This document shows positions 1 through 8,609 of a DNA stretch of 27,030 nt, piece by piece; the stretch's first letter is position 1, and each line of letters begins with the position of its first letter. The DNA is from Azospirillum brasilense. GTDB lineage: Bacteria; Pseudomonadota; Alphaproteobacteria; Rickettsiales; UBA3002. Where the stretch lies: positions 1-27,030 of the forward strand of contig QFOX01000028.1 in the NCBI GenBank assembly GCA_003241645.1. Direction: 5' to 3'. Below the pieces are notes generated by a model. It was given only the letters and a program-made list of their open reading frames with translations, did not search any database and was not told where the DNA came from. Position numbers and translations under genes: made by a program.

Positions 1-677
1 GTAGTGCCAGTGGGCACGGTGGTGGGCGCAGCAGATTCAGCACTGGCCGTTTGGGCGGGGCCCATGTTCTCGAGTGCTTTTTCTACCGCCATCGAAATGA
101 GGGCAAAGAACATCTGGCTCAGCAGATCACCTTGGCCCATCTGGCTGGCGTCGAACCCGGCCTGGCCGAGCATGCGGCGGCGGCGTTGCGCTTCGGTTTC
201 GTCTTCCTCGCGGCTGGTGCCGCCTGCATCGCGGCGCTGCTGGTAGGCCAGCGAGGCATCCATATCGTCGGTGCTCATGCCCATGCGCTGCATGATGGAC
301 GGCACGTAACTCCGGGTTTCGGCGGGCAGGCTTGCAAGCCAATTAGCGCCACCGTTGCGCACGGCGCGCTGCACATTGCCACCGCCCGCGTTATAGGCGG
401 CGAGGCCTTTGGCAAGATCGCCGCCGAAGCGTTGCGTTTCGTTGCGTAAATAAATGGCTGCGGCGCGCGCGGCGACTTCGGGATCGTTGCTCCACGGGTC
501 GATGCCGTGGTTGCGCATCATCTCGTCGCGGGTGGCGGGCATGAATTGGAAATGGCCGCGTGCCCCCGCGCTGGAATTGCCGCGGTTGCTGCCGCGCGAG
601 CTTTCCTGCGCCCATACGGAATCGAGCGTTCCCTCGGGGAAGCCATATTCACGATCGAGCTGCGCAAATGCTACCAT
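1..677 (-). CDS. Lytic transglycosylase, SLT domain (3' end outside window)
   Basis: This soluble lytic transglycosylase-like protein would cleave the MurNAc-GlcNAc bond of peptidoglycan. About 225 residues are visible; the C-terminus lies beyond the window edge. The SLT fold starts almost at residue 1. The catalytic Glu is in AQESSRG near residue 25, followed by GHFQFMPAT and by the later motif GLAAYNAGGGNV, all typical of family 1 transglycosylases. After the domain come an Arg/Glu-rich stretch and an Ala/Thr/Pro-rich tail. No signal peptide is visible from the ATG at 677, so export would need another route or a start I cannot see; the frame stays open upstream but I found no ATG, GTG or TTG there. 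The ribosome site is weak. It lies 71 bases downstream of the DUF2155 gene on the same strand. The domain call is firm; the start is less so. Confidence 0.85.
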   Translation of the reverse strand, partial: MVAFAQLDREYGFPEGTLDSVWAQESSRGSNRGNSSAGARGHFQFMPATRDEMMRNHGIDPWSNDPEVAARAAAIYLRNETQRFGGDLAKGLAAYNAGGGNVQRAVRNGGANWLASLPAETRSYVPSIMQRMGMSTDDMDASLAYQQRRDAGGTSREEDETEAQRRRRMLGQAGFDASQMGQGDLLSQMFFALISMAVEKALENMGPAQTASAESAAPTTVPTGT

Positions 678-727
678 GGGCCCATCATAGCAAAAATCGG
701 CCCGCGGAATGTGACAGTTTGGTGAAT

Positions 728-749
728 ATTGCCCACAGTATGGGGCAAT
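728..749 (-). repeat. Inverted repeat at the end of the DUF2155 gene
   Basis: Seven-base perfect arms, ATTGCCC and GGGCAAT, flank an eight-base loop and touch the DUF2155 stop codon. No T-run follows on the minus strand, so it is not a standard intrinsic terminator. It may protect the 3' end of the mRNA or attenuate read-through into the transglycosylase gene; that is inference. Confidence 0.4.
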
Positions 750-1546
750 TATTCGGCAGATTTGCTTGGTTTTTTCGCCTTATCGGCCGCACCATCCACC
801 GCGTCCGCCGGTTTGGTGCGCATGGCGCATTCCACCATCGTCACGTCGTAGATCGGGTGCTCCAGCGCCGTCAGCGACGGGGTGGACGCATACATCCAGC
901 CATGGAACAGCAGCTTGGCGCGCTTCTGGTCGGCCAGTTGCTCGCGAATGGAAAGCAGCGCCACACTATCGGGCAGGCTGGTGGGGGCCGACTGGTAGCA
1001 CTGCACGGCTTCGATCTCGAGCTTGCCGAATTTCAGCGTTTCACCCGGTTTGGCTTTCAGCTCTTCGGCACGCGCGGTCACTTTGTTCAGCACGCGCAGC
1101 ACGATCTGGCGCGGGGTTTTGGTGTCGCCGTTCGAGGCGAACATGGGCGCGGTCAGTTCCGTCGGCGCGGCGGGGTCTTCCTTCACCGGGTCGGCTTCCA
1201 GCACGGCCGGTGCGGGTGCGGCGGGCTCGGTCACCTCAATGCCGTCGATGTTCTCGACCGGCACAGCACGTTCCATGGGCAGCGGCGCGGGCACGGCCTG
1301 CGAGCCATAGGGCGTGGAACGCTGGAAGGGAGTGTATTGCGCGGGCGCTTGCGCACCCGGCTGCGTGGGGGCGTTGCCGCCCTGTTGCGGCTGCAGCCAC
1401 GGCAACGCGCCGCCCTGCGGCTGGTCACGCGTGGTGTACACGCCCGCGGGGGCCTGTGCCTGCCCGAACGGCGCAGCCGGCTGCGCGAGCACGGGCGACG
1501 CCAGCAACGCACTCACCACCAGAACTGTCGGTGTGGGTCGCAGCAC
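749..1546 (-). CDS. DUF2155 domain-containing secreted protein
   Basis: This 265-residue protein has a signal peptide (hydrophobic LVVSALLASPVLAQ, likely cut after the Ala at about residue 21). A long Pro/Gln/Ala-rich linker follows to about residue 130, then the DUF2155 domain in the C-terminal half. The recognisable core is LKFGKLEIEAVQCYQSAP followed by LLFHGWMYASTPSLTALEHP and YDVTMVEC, with the family's W-M-Y-A-S-x-P-x-L and H-P-x-Y-D-V pattern and two conserved Cys. The biochemical function of DUF2155 is unknown; it is a periplasmic protein of alphaproteobacteria commonly found next to mlaD and NDUFA12, as here. Translation begins at a GTG five bases after the mlaD stop, which suggests co-translation. 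It ends with a Lys-rich cytosol-like tail. Confidence 0.9.
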   Translation of the reverse strand: MLRPTPTVLVVSALLASPVLAQPAAPFGQAQAPAGVYTTRDQPQGGALPWLQPQQGGNAPTQPGAQAPAQYTPFQRSTPYGSQAVPAPLPMERAVPVENIDGIEVTEPAAPAPAVLEADPVKEDPAAPTELTAPMFASNGDTKTPRQIVLRVLNKVTARAEELKAKPGETLKFGKLEIEAVQCYQSAPTSLPDSVALLSIREQLADQKRAKLLFHGWMYASTPSLTALEHPIYDVTMVECAMRTKPADAVDGAADKAKKPSKSAE

Positions 1547-1551
1547 GGGGT

Positions 1552-2061
1552 CTATTCAAGCCCGCTGGAAAGCGGCGAATCTTCGCTGTCGGCGGGTGCA
1601 TCCGCACCACCGTTATCCGCACCACCACCGGAGAACACGAACTTGCCGATCATCTCTTCGATGCTGACCGACGATTGCGTCAGTTCAATTTTGTCGCCGT
1701 CCTTCATCACGGCTTCGTCACCGCCGGGCTCCACCGCCACGAACTTGTCGCCGATCAGGCCGGTGGATTGAATGGCCGCGGAGGAATCCTTCGGCAGTTT
1801 GATCTTGTCCTGCACGCGCAGCACGGCTTCGGCCTGATAGGTTTGGGGGTCAAGTTCCAGCGCTTCCACCACACCGATCTTGATGCCGCCGATGCGCACG
1901 TCGGAGCCCACGCTGATGCCTGCGATGTTGCTGAAATCGGCCTTCACGGCGTAGCCATCGATCTGCTTTACGTTGCTGTTATCGTACGCGAAATAAAGGA
2001 ACCCGCCTGCCACGGCGAGCACCACGGCGCCCATCACGGTTTCGATTGCATTGTTGGCCAT
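1552..2061 (-). CDS. mlaD: MlaD, MCE-domain lipid transport protein
   Basis: This 169-residue protein is anchored in the inner membrane by one N-terminal segment (VMGAVVLAVAGGFLYFAY, about residues 8-25). The MCE domain follows: FSNIAGISVGSDVRIGGIKIGVV, then an STGLIGDKFVAVEPGG motif typical of MlaD. A short Gly/Ala/Asp-rich tail ends it. In the Mla system MlaD forms a hexameric ring with the MlaFEB ABC transporter and carries phospholipids between inner and outer membrane. The start at 2061 is chosen over 2097 because GGGGA lies just upstream and the membrane segment then begins normally. mlaE and mlaF are not in the window. It sits between a small lipoprotein gene and the DUF2155 gene on the same strand. 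Confidence 0.9.
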   Translation of the reverse strand: MANNAIETVMGAVVLAVAGGFLYFAYDNSNVKQIDGYAVKADFSNIAGISVGSDVRIGGIKIGVVEALELDPQTYQAEAVLRVQDKIKLPKDSSAAIQSTGLIGDKFVAVEPGGDEAVMKDGDKIELTQSSVSIEEMIGKFVFSGGGADNGGADAPADSEDSPLSSGLE

Positions 2062-2067
2062 GTTTTC

Positions 2068-2088
2068 CCCACGAATGAATTGCGTGGG
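2068..2088 (-). promoter_or_regulatory. Hairpin enclosing the mlaD ribosome binding site
   Basis: Perfect six-base arms (CCCACG and CGTGGG, nine-base loop) lie immediately upstream of the mlaD ATG. In the transcript the 3' arm contains part of the GTGGGGA ribosome site, so the hairpin could mask it. A possible promoter sits just upstream on the minus strand: TTGCAA at 2111-2116, a 17-base spacer, TATCAC at 2088-2093. Both are pattern observations only. Confidence 0.3.
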
Positions 2089-2151
2089 TGATAGCATGCA
2101 GGCCTTGCGCTTGCAATGGTTGAGGCAGGAAAAATTGTGGAAAAAGCGTGG

Positions 2152-2361
2152 CTAGTAAAGGCGTGCAGGCTTGCCGGTGCCGCTGGTGCCGCGCGTCAGA
2201 CCATCGTTCTCGAGGGTGGCGGCGCTGGAGTAGTACGCGTATTCGAACCAGTCGGAACGTTGCTGCTGGAGCGCCATCTGATCGTCGTCGCCCATCATGC
2301 CACAGGCACTGGTTGAAACTACCACCAATAGAAGCATGAAGTTCTTACGGCACAAGATCAT
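2152..2361 (-). CDS. Small putative lipoprotein
   Basis: I do not recognise this protein of about 69 residues. The start region reads MILCRKNFMLLLVVVSTSAC: a basic n-region, a hydrophobic core and a lipobox-like S-T-S-A-C, so lipidation on that Cys (about residue 20) is likely. The mature part is about 50 residues, acidic then Gln-rich, with a WFEYAYYSS motif. The start is uncertain: 2337 (Met just before the hydrophobic run) and 2373 are alternatives, and none has a strong ribosome site. It lies between two genes of the same strand, 90 bases before mlaD. The neighbouring lipoprotein at 2431-2703 has a similar W-F-acid-x-x-Y-Y stretch, so the two may be related; the match is short. Confidence 0.55.
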   Translation of the reverse strand: MILCRKNFMLLLVVVSTSACGMMGDDDQMALQQQRSDWFEYAYYSSAATLENDGLTRGTSGTGKPARLY

Positions 2362-2430
2362 GGAGCTATGCATACACCAAAAGGGGGGCATGCACAAACA
2401 GGTAGTAGTGCAGTGCACAACGCGTGGTTG

Positions 2431-2703
2431 TTACCAGCCCAGCCCGCCGGAAGATTTTTCCGCGCAGCTTCCCCAGAAGCTGCAATTCGCATCTTTCTCT
2501 TTGGGTGCTTCCCAGCCCCAGCCATGCGATTTGCCGTAATAGCCATCGAACCATTTCTGGTTCTCTTTGCTCTCTTCGCTTTCGGTGTCGAGGTGGCTAA
2601 GGCCCGGCGGCGGCGCGGCGGCTTCGGTGTCCATCTGGCTCAGGCCAACGCCTTTGCACCCTGCCAGCGCAAGCAGCGCCAGCATGCACAGCGTGGCACG
2701 CAT
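2431..2703 (-). CDS. Small putative lipoprotein, coupled to NDUFA12
   Basis: This 90-residue protein begins MRATLCMLALLALAGCKG, a textbook lipoprotein signal with lipobox LAGC, giving a lipidated Cys at about residue 16. The mature chain has two similar segments, GLSQMDTE and GLSHLDTE, followed by a charged stretch and KWFDGYYGKSHGWGWEAP, then two Cys and a Gly-rich end. I recognise no family. Its ATG overlaps the NDUFA12 stop codon by one base (TAATG), so translation is almost certainly coupled to it. The second residue of the mature protein is Lys rather than Asp, so in a standard Lol system it would be sent to the outer membrane; that is inference. Confidence 0.7.
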   Translation of the reverse strand: MRATLCMLALLALAGCKGVGLSQMDTEAAAPPPGLSHLDTESEESKENQKWFDGYYGKSHGWGWEAPKEKDANCSFWGSCAEKSSGGLGW

Positions 2704-3062
2704 TATTGCGGCGTCCAAGGCTGGTAGTCGGCCGTGGCTTTGGCGCGCGTGGCCGATTTTTCGATATGGCCCGCAGGCAGGTAACGGCCCTGCGTGCCGG
2801 TCAGGTTCGGCACATGTTCTTTCTGCCAGCTATAGCGGCGCGCGGCTTCAGGGATCGGCGCATCCAGCGTGTAATGCAGCCAGCCATGCCAGTGCGCGGG
2901 CACTTTGGAAGGCTCAGCCATGCCATTGTAGATCACCCAGCGGCGCGCCTTTTCTCCCTTCGCAGCGCGACGCTGCTCGAAATAGCGATTGCCGAATTCG
3001 TCCTGGCCGACCTTGCGGCCATAAACGAGAGTGAATAAACGTGTACCGATCGTTGCGCTCAT
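2703..3062 (-). CDS. NADH:ubiquinone oxidoreductase subunit NDUFA12
   Basis: This 119-residue protein matches the NDUFA12 / B17.2 accessory subunit of respiratory complex I. Visible family features are TRLFTLVYGRKVGQDEFGNRYF near the N-terminus, ARRWVIYNG, then VPAHWHGWLHYTLDAPP-like sequence, and a C-terminal NLTGTQGRYLP. In alphaproteobacteria and mitochondria it binds the peripheral arm of complex I and is needed for its assembly or stability. The ATG at 3062 has GTGAGG five bases upstream. It is normally encoded away from the nuo operon, often just before mlaD and DUF2155 as here. It is co-translated with the following lipoprotein through a one-base overlap. Confidence 0.95.
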   Translation of the reverse strand: MSATIGTRLFTLVYGRKVGQDEFGNRYFEQRRAAKGEKARRWVIYNGMAEPSKVPAHWHGWLHYTLDAPIPEAARRYSWQKEHVPNLTGTQGRYLPAGHIEKSATRAKATADYQPWTPQ

Positions 3063-3108
3063 GCCGCCTCACTAGCAAAGCCTGCCCTCGCCTGCAAGCC
3101 TTGCGTTG

Positions 3109-5313
3109 TTATTTCCCACGCACCATGCGGAAGTACGGGATCACGTTGGTGTAGTTATCGGTCCACGGGCTGGTACCGGGCTCGGGCTTCAGCTCCACCC
3201 AGCTATCCTGCACGGTGCGCAGCGGCTTCAGATCGTCGGCGTCGCGCACCATGAACACCCAGTAGCTGGTGTAGGCAAGCGGCTCCTCTTCCACCGTGCC
3301 GAAAATGCGCGCATAGGCATGCACGCCCAGCGCATCGGCCTGTGCGGCCATCACCGGCCACAGATCGATATGGCGGTTGGTGGTGTGCACCATCAGCACG
3401 CCGTGGGGGGCCAGCTTGTCCATATACATTTGCAGCGATTCTTTCGTCAGCAGGTGCGCGGGGATCGCGTCCGACGAGAAGGCGTCGATGATAATGGCGC
3501 CATATTTCCCATCTTCCATTTCCGCCATTTTGATGCGGCCATCACCAAGGATGATGCGGTGCTCGCCCGGGCAATCGCTCAGGTAAGTGAACAGCTCCTT
3601 GTTCTCGGCGATCTCCTGCATCACCGGGTTGATCTCGAAGAAATCGATGCTCTGGCCCGGCTTCAGCAGGCACTTCACGGTGCCCACGCCAAGGCCCACC
3701 GTGGCGAGCGGCTTGTCGCGCAGCAGCGGCATGGTCTCGAACGCTTTGCGCAGTCCGTAGTAATACGACACCACTTTCAGGCGGTCCTTGGTCACACGCT
3801 GGGTGCCGTGCAGCGTGGTGTTATGCATCAGCATATGCATATCTTCCTTGTTCGCGTACACGTGCTGCACGCCAAAGAAGTTCCGCTTCTTGAACAGCAG
3901 GTCCATGTTGTTGGTGCCGCTGACGAACACCACCAGCAGGATCACGCCCACGGTCGCCACCGCATAGAAGGCCGGGGCAAAGCGGCGATAGACCAGCAGC
4001 GAAATGAACGCAGCCAGCGTGCACGCCATCATCACGTTCTGGCCGTGGATGCGGCTGAACACCTGATCGGATTCAGGCGAAAGCAGGCCGAACACGATAT
4101 ACAGGATCACCGTTTGCAGCACCACGCGCGAGGCCACGCGCACCAGCAGCGCCACATGCGTGCGAATGGGCAGTGGGTTGGCCGCTTCCATCTGCTGGCG
4201 CAGCAGAAACAGTGTCATGCTCGCACAGAGCAGGCTCAGCGGGTATTCATAGGTCTGCGTGAACAGCATGGGGGCGACCAGCGCATTCAGCACACCGCCC
4301 AGCGCCCCGCCGATGGACATGGCGAAGTAAAATTGCGTCAGCCGTGCCGGCGAGGGTTTGAAGCGTGCCAGCCAGCCATGCAGCGCGAACGCCAGCACGC
4401 CGAAGATCACGATCTGCAGCAGGAACGTGCCCGCGAAGCGGTGGCCCTGCAGGCCATAAATGAGCAACGCCCCCATGCCGAGGATGGGCGACAGGCGAAT
4501 GGCGCTGGGCACGAAAATGGGGCGGTCACGGAACGCATCCACAAAGCTCAGCAGGTACAGCGACAAGGGCAGCACCCACAGCAGCGGCACCGCGGCAATA
4601 TCGGTGGTCACGTAGGTCGTGACGCCAAGGCTAAGCGACGAGGCAAGGAACGCCAGCCACACCCACAGCACCACGCGACTGCGCGGCAGGGCTTCGGCTT
4701 TAGTAGCTTCCTGTGTGGCGGCTACCGTAGGCTTCAGGCGCTGGCCCAGCAGCAAAAGCCCGGCAAGGCCGACCACGTACAGCACGCTCCAGCCCTGGCT
4801 TTGCTGCGGCAGTGCGAATAGCGGCTCCACCACGGCGACGTAGCCGAGCAGGCCCATCATGCTGCCGAAATTGCTGGCGCTGTAGAGCACGTACGGCGTT
4901 TTGGAAAGCGGGTGCTGCGAACGGCTGACCCAGCTTTGCAGCAGCGGCGCGGTGGCCGAGAGCACGAAGAACGGCAGGCCGAGCTGCAGCAGGAACGCCA
5001 GCGCAAGGTGGCTGATGGGCGCGCGCATCACCGCGTCCGTCGCGGGCAGTTGCACGGCCAGCGGCAGCAGCAGGCACGAGGCGGCCACGATGCCGCCATG
5101 CACCAGCCATTGGCGGGCACCGGGCACCTTCTGCGTCAGCAGGTGGGCATAGGCATAGCCCGCCAGCAGCAGCAGTTGGAAGGTCAGCATGGCGGTGTTC
5201 CACACCGCTGGCGTGCCGCCCAGCGTGGGCAGCACCATTTTGGTGGCCATGGGCTGCACCGCGAATAACAGGAACGCGAGCAGGAAACTGATGGTGAACG
5301 CCAATGCTTTCAT
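3109..5313 (-). CDS. Multi-span membrane protein fused to a spermidine synthase-like domain
   Basis: This protein has 734 residues. The first two thirds hold about 14-15 hydrophobic segments, beginning with AFTISFLLAFLLFAVQP. A cytoplasmic C-terminal domain from about residue 500 resembles spermidine synthase, with the nucleotide-binding GLGVGTVKCLL, the acidic FFEINP, LGDGRIK, and IIIDAFSSDAIPAHLLT in place of the catalytic Asp loop. Proteins of this layout are usually annotated as fused MFS/spermidine synthase; their substrate is not established, and aminopropyl transfer should not be assumed. The start at 5313 is chosen over 5409 because GAGGG lies just upstream and the first membrane span then begins at once. 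It lies downstream of rpoD, separated by a weak hairpin, and 46 bases before NDUFA12. Confidence 0.85.
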   Translation of the reverse strand: MKALAFTISFLLAFLLFAVQPMATKMVLPTLGGTPAVWNTAMLTFQLLLLAGYAYAHLLTQKVPGARQWLVHGGIVAASCLLLPLAVQLPATDAVMRAPISHLALAFLLQLGLPFFVLSATAPLLQSWVSRSQHPLSKTPYVLYSASNFGSMMGLLGYVAVVEPLFALPQQSQGWSVLYVVGLAGLLLLGQRLKPTVAATQEATKAEALPRSRVVLWVWLAFLASSLSLGVTTYVTTDIAAVPLLWVLPLSLYLLSFVDAFRDRPIFVPSAIRLSPILGMGALLIYGLQGHRFAGTFLLQIVIFGVLAFALHGWLARFKPSPARLTQFYFAMSIGGALGGVLNALVAPMLFTQTYEYPLSLLCASMTLFLLRQQMEAANPLPIRTHVALLVRVASRVVLQTVILYIVFGLLSPESDQVFSRIHGQNVMMACTLAAFISLLVYRRFAPAFYAVATVGVILLVVFVSGTNNMDLLFKKRNFFGVQHVYANKEDMHMLMHNTTLHGTQRVTKDRLKVVSYYYGLRKAFETMPLLRDKPLATVGLGVGTVKCLLKPGQSIDFFEINPVMQEIAENKELFTYLSDCPGEHRIILGDGRIKMAEMEDGKYGAIIIDAFSSDAIPAHLLTKESLQMYMDKLAPHGVLMVHTTNRHIDLWPVMAAQADALGVHAYARIFGTVEEEPLAYTSYWVFMVRDADDLKPLRTVQDSWVELKPEPGTSPWTDNYTNVIPYFRMVRGK

Positions 5314-5380
5314 AGGACCCTCGTAATGTTGCGCCCATTCCAGCCAATTGGCATGGATTGTAAAGGCATTATCTTGCAAC

Positions 5381-5396
5381 AAAAGGGGCACACCCC
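5381..5396 (-). terminator. Weak possible terminator after rpoD
   Basis: On the minus strand GGGG-TGTG-CCCC is followed directly by TTTTGTT. The stem is only four base pairs, so it may be a partial terminator between rpoD and the membrane-protein gene. A second small stem, GCATG/CATGC, lies just before it. Confidence 0.3.
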
Positions 5397-5442
5397 GCAT
5401 GGAAGGCATGCGGCGGCATAAAAGCTACATTCGGCGGTGCGG

Positions 5443-7956
<2,514 letters not shown>

Positions 7957-7996
7957 AGTCATCCTTCAAACGTTCGTCAGGGGGTGGTGGCAGGAA

Positions 7997-8017
7997 ACGG
8001 GGATTCACCCCGTGAAT
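7997..8017 (-). promoter_or_regulatory. Overlapping palindromes at the start of the rpoD leader
   Basis: Two mutually exclusive inverted repeats overlap here: ACGGGG-ATTCA-CCCCGT (7997-8013) and ATTCAC-CCC-GTGAAT (8003-8017). They coincide with the start of transcription expected from the candidate promoter at 8024-8051. They could be an operator or alternative leader hairpins. Confidence 0.35.
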
Positions 8018-8023
8018 GGCGGG

Positions 8024-8051
8024 ACTATGCACAACCCATAAGAAAAAACAA
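8024..8051 (-). promoter_or_regulatory. Candidate rpoD promoter
   Basis: On the minus strand TTGTTT (-35, positions 8046-8051) and CATAGT (-10, positions 8024-8029) are separated by 16 bases. This gives a start near 8017 and a leader of about 60 bases before the ATG at 7956. The hexamers match the consensus only moderately. Confidence 0.35.
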
Positions 8052-8062
8052 GCTTTTGCTTG
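8043..8062 (-). terminator. Intrinsic terminator between dnaG and rpoD
   Basis: On the minus strand CAAGC-AAAA-GCTTG is followed by six T. This would stop transcripts coming from dnaG before rpoD and so uncouple two genes that often share an operon. The stem is short (five pairs). The T-run overlaps the -35 element of the candidate rpoD promoter. Confidence 0.5.
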
Positions 8063-8096
8063 GTTTAAGGGGCATCACGCCGCATGAATGCGCAAA

Positions 8097-8114
8097 ACGT
8101 CATGAAACTGTCAT
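8097..8114 (+). promoter_or_regulatory. Candidate Pho box (PhoB binding site)
   Basis: The 18 bases ACGTCATGAAACTGTCAT match 15 of 18 positions of the E. coli Pho-box consensus CTGTCATAAAACTGTCAT, with GTCATG direct repeats 11 bases apart. Exactly ten bases further lies TACGAA (8125-8130), where the -10 element of a PhoB-activated promoter is expected, though it is a poor -10. The site faces the gene at 8154. Confidence 0.5.
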
Positions 8115-8153
8115 GGGGTACTGCTACGAACATCGCTCGACCACGAGGAACCT

Positions 8154-8606
8154 ATGGCACATACACCCACCCCCACGCACGAACCGCTCGTTTCTTTCCA
8201 GAAGCTTGCCAGCATTCCCCAACAGCTGCGCCACGCGCCCTGCACCGATGTGGGCGATGGGCGCAAGCGCTTCGAAGTGCCGGTCACCCTGAATGCGGCC
8301 GAGCTTGAGATCCTGCATTGCGCGTTGCAGCGCAGCCCGGAAACCTACCAGCGCCCCTACCCCTATCCGCAATGCGAAGCGACGTCCGGCGGCGTGGCGC
8401 TGGAATTCACCACCGCGCAGTACACCGCCCCCATCCACACGCTGCAGCAGGGGTTAAACCATATCCGCCAGCAACTATTGACCGCGCACGAAGTGGGCGG
8501 CGCATGGCTGATGGATGATGCGCGCATTCACCTGCGCCTGCCCGAGCAGATCCGGCGCGCCATCTCGGCGCAATTGCGCGACGAAGCTGCGCAGCAGCAG
8601 CGCTAA
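8154..8606 (+). CDS. Hypothetical protein between dnaG and rpoD
   Basis: I recognise no family in this 150-residue protein. It has no signal peptide or membrane segment and should be cytosolic. Visible features are a short Pro/Thr/His-rich start, a central stretch RFEVPVTLNAAELEILHCAL, a Pro/Tyr-rich turn (YQRPYPYPQ) and a predicted helical, Gln/Arg-rich C-terminus. AGGA lies just upstream of the ATG, which supports the start. It is divergent from rpoD and convergent with dnaG, with only three bases between its stop and that of dnaG. A Pho-box-like site lies 39 bases before the start codon, so induction by phosphate starvation is possible. Base composition and codon use look like those of the neighbours. 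Confidence 0.8.
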   Translation: MAHTPTPTHEPLVSFQKLASIPQQLRHAPCTDVGDGRKRFEVPVTLNAAELEILHCALQRSPETYQRPYPYPQCEATSGGVALEFTTAQYTAPIHTLQQGLNHIRQQLLTAHEVGGAWLMDDARIHLRLPEQIRRAISAQLRDEAAQQQR

Positions 8607-8609
8607 GCC

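Noticed and set aside
560..2091. Long plus-strand frames opposite mlaD, DUF2155 and the transglycosylase
   Set aside because: They overlap recognised genes throughout and show only Arg/His-rich shadow composition.
3106..4821. 571-codon plus-strand frame opposite the spermidine synthase-like gene
   Set aside because: It is the antisense of a convincing membrane protein. The translation is His/Gln/Arg-rich with no domain.
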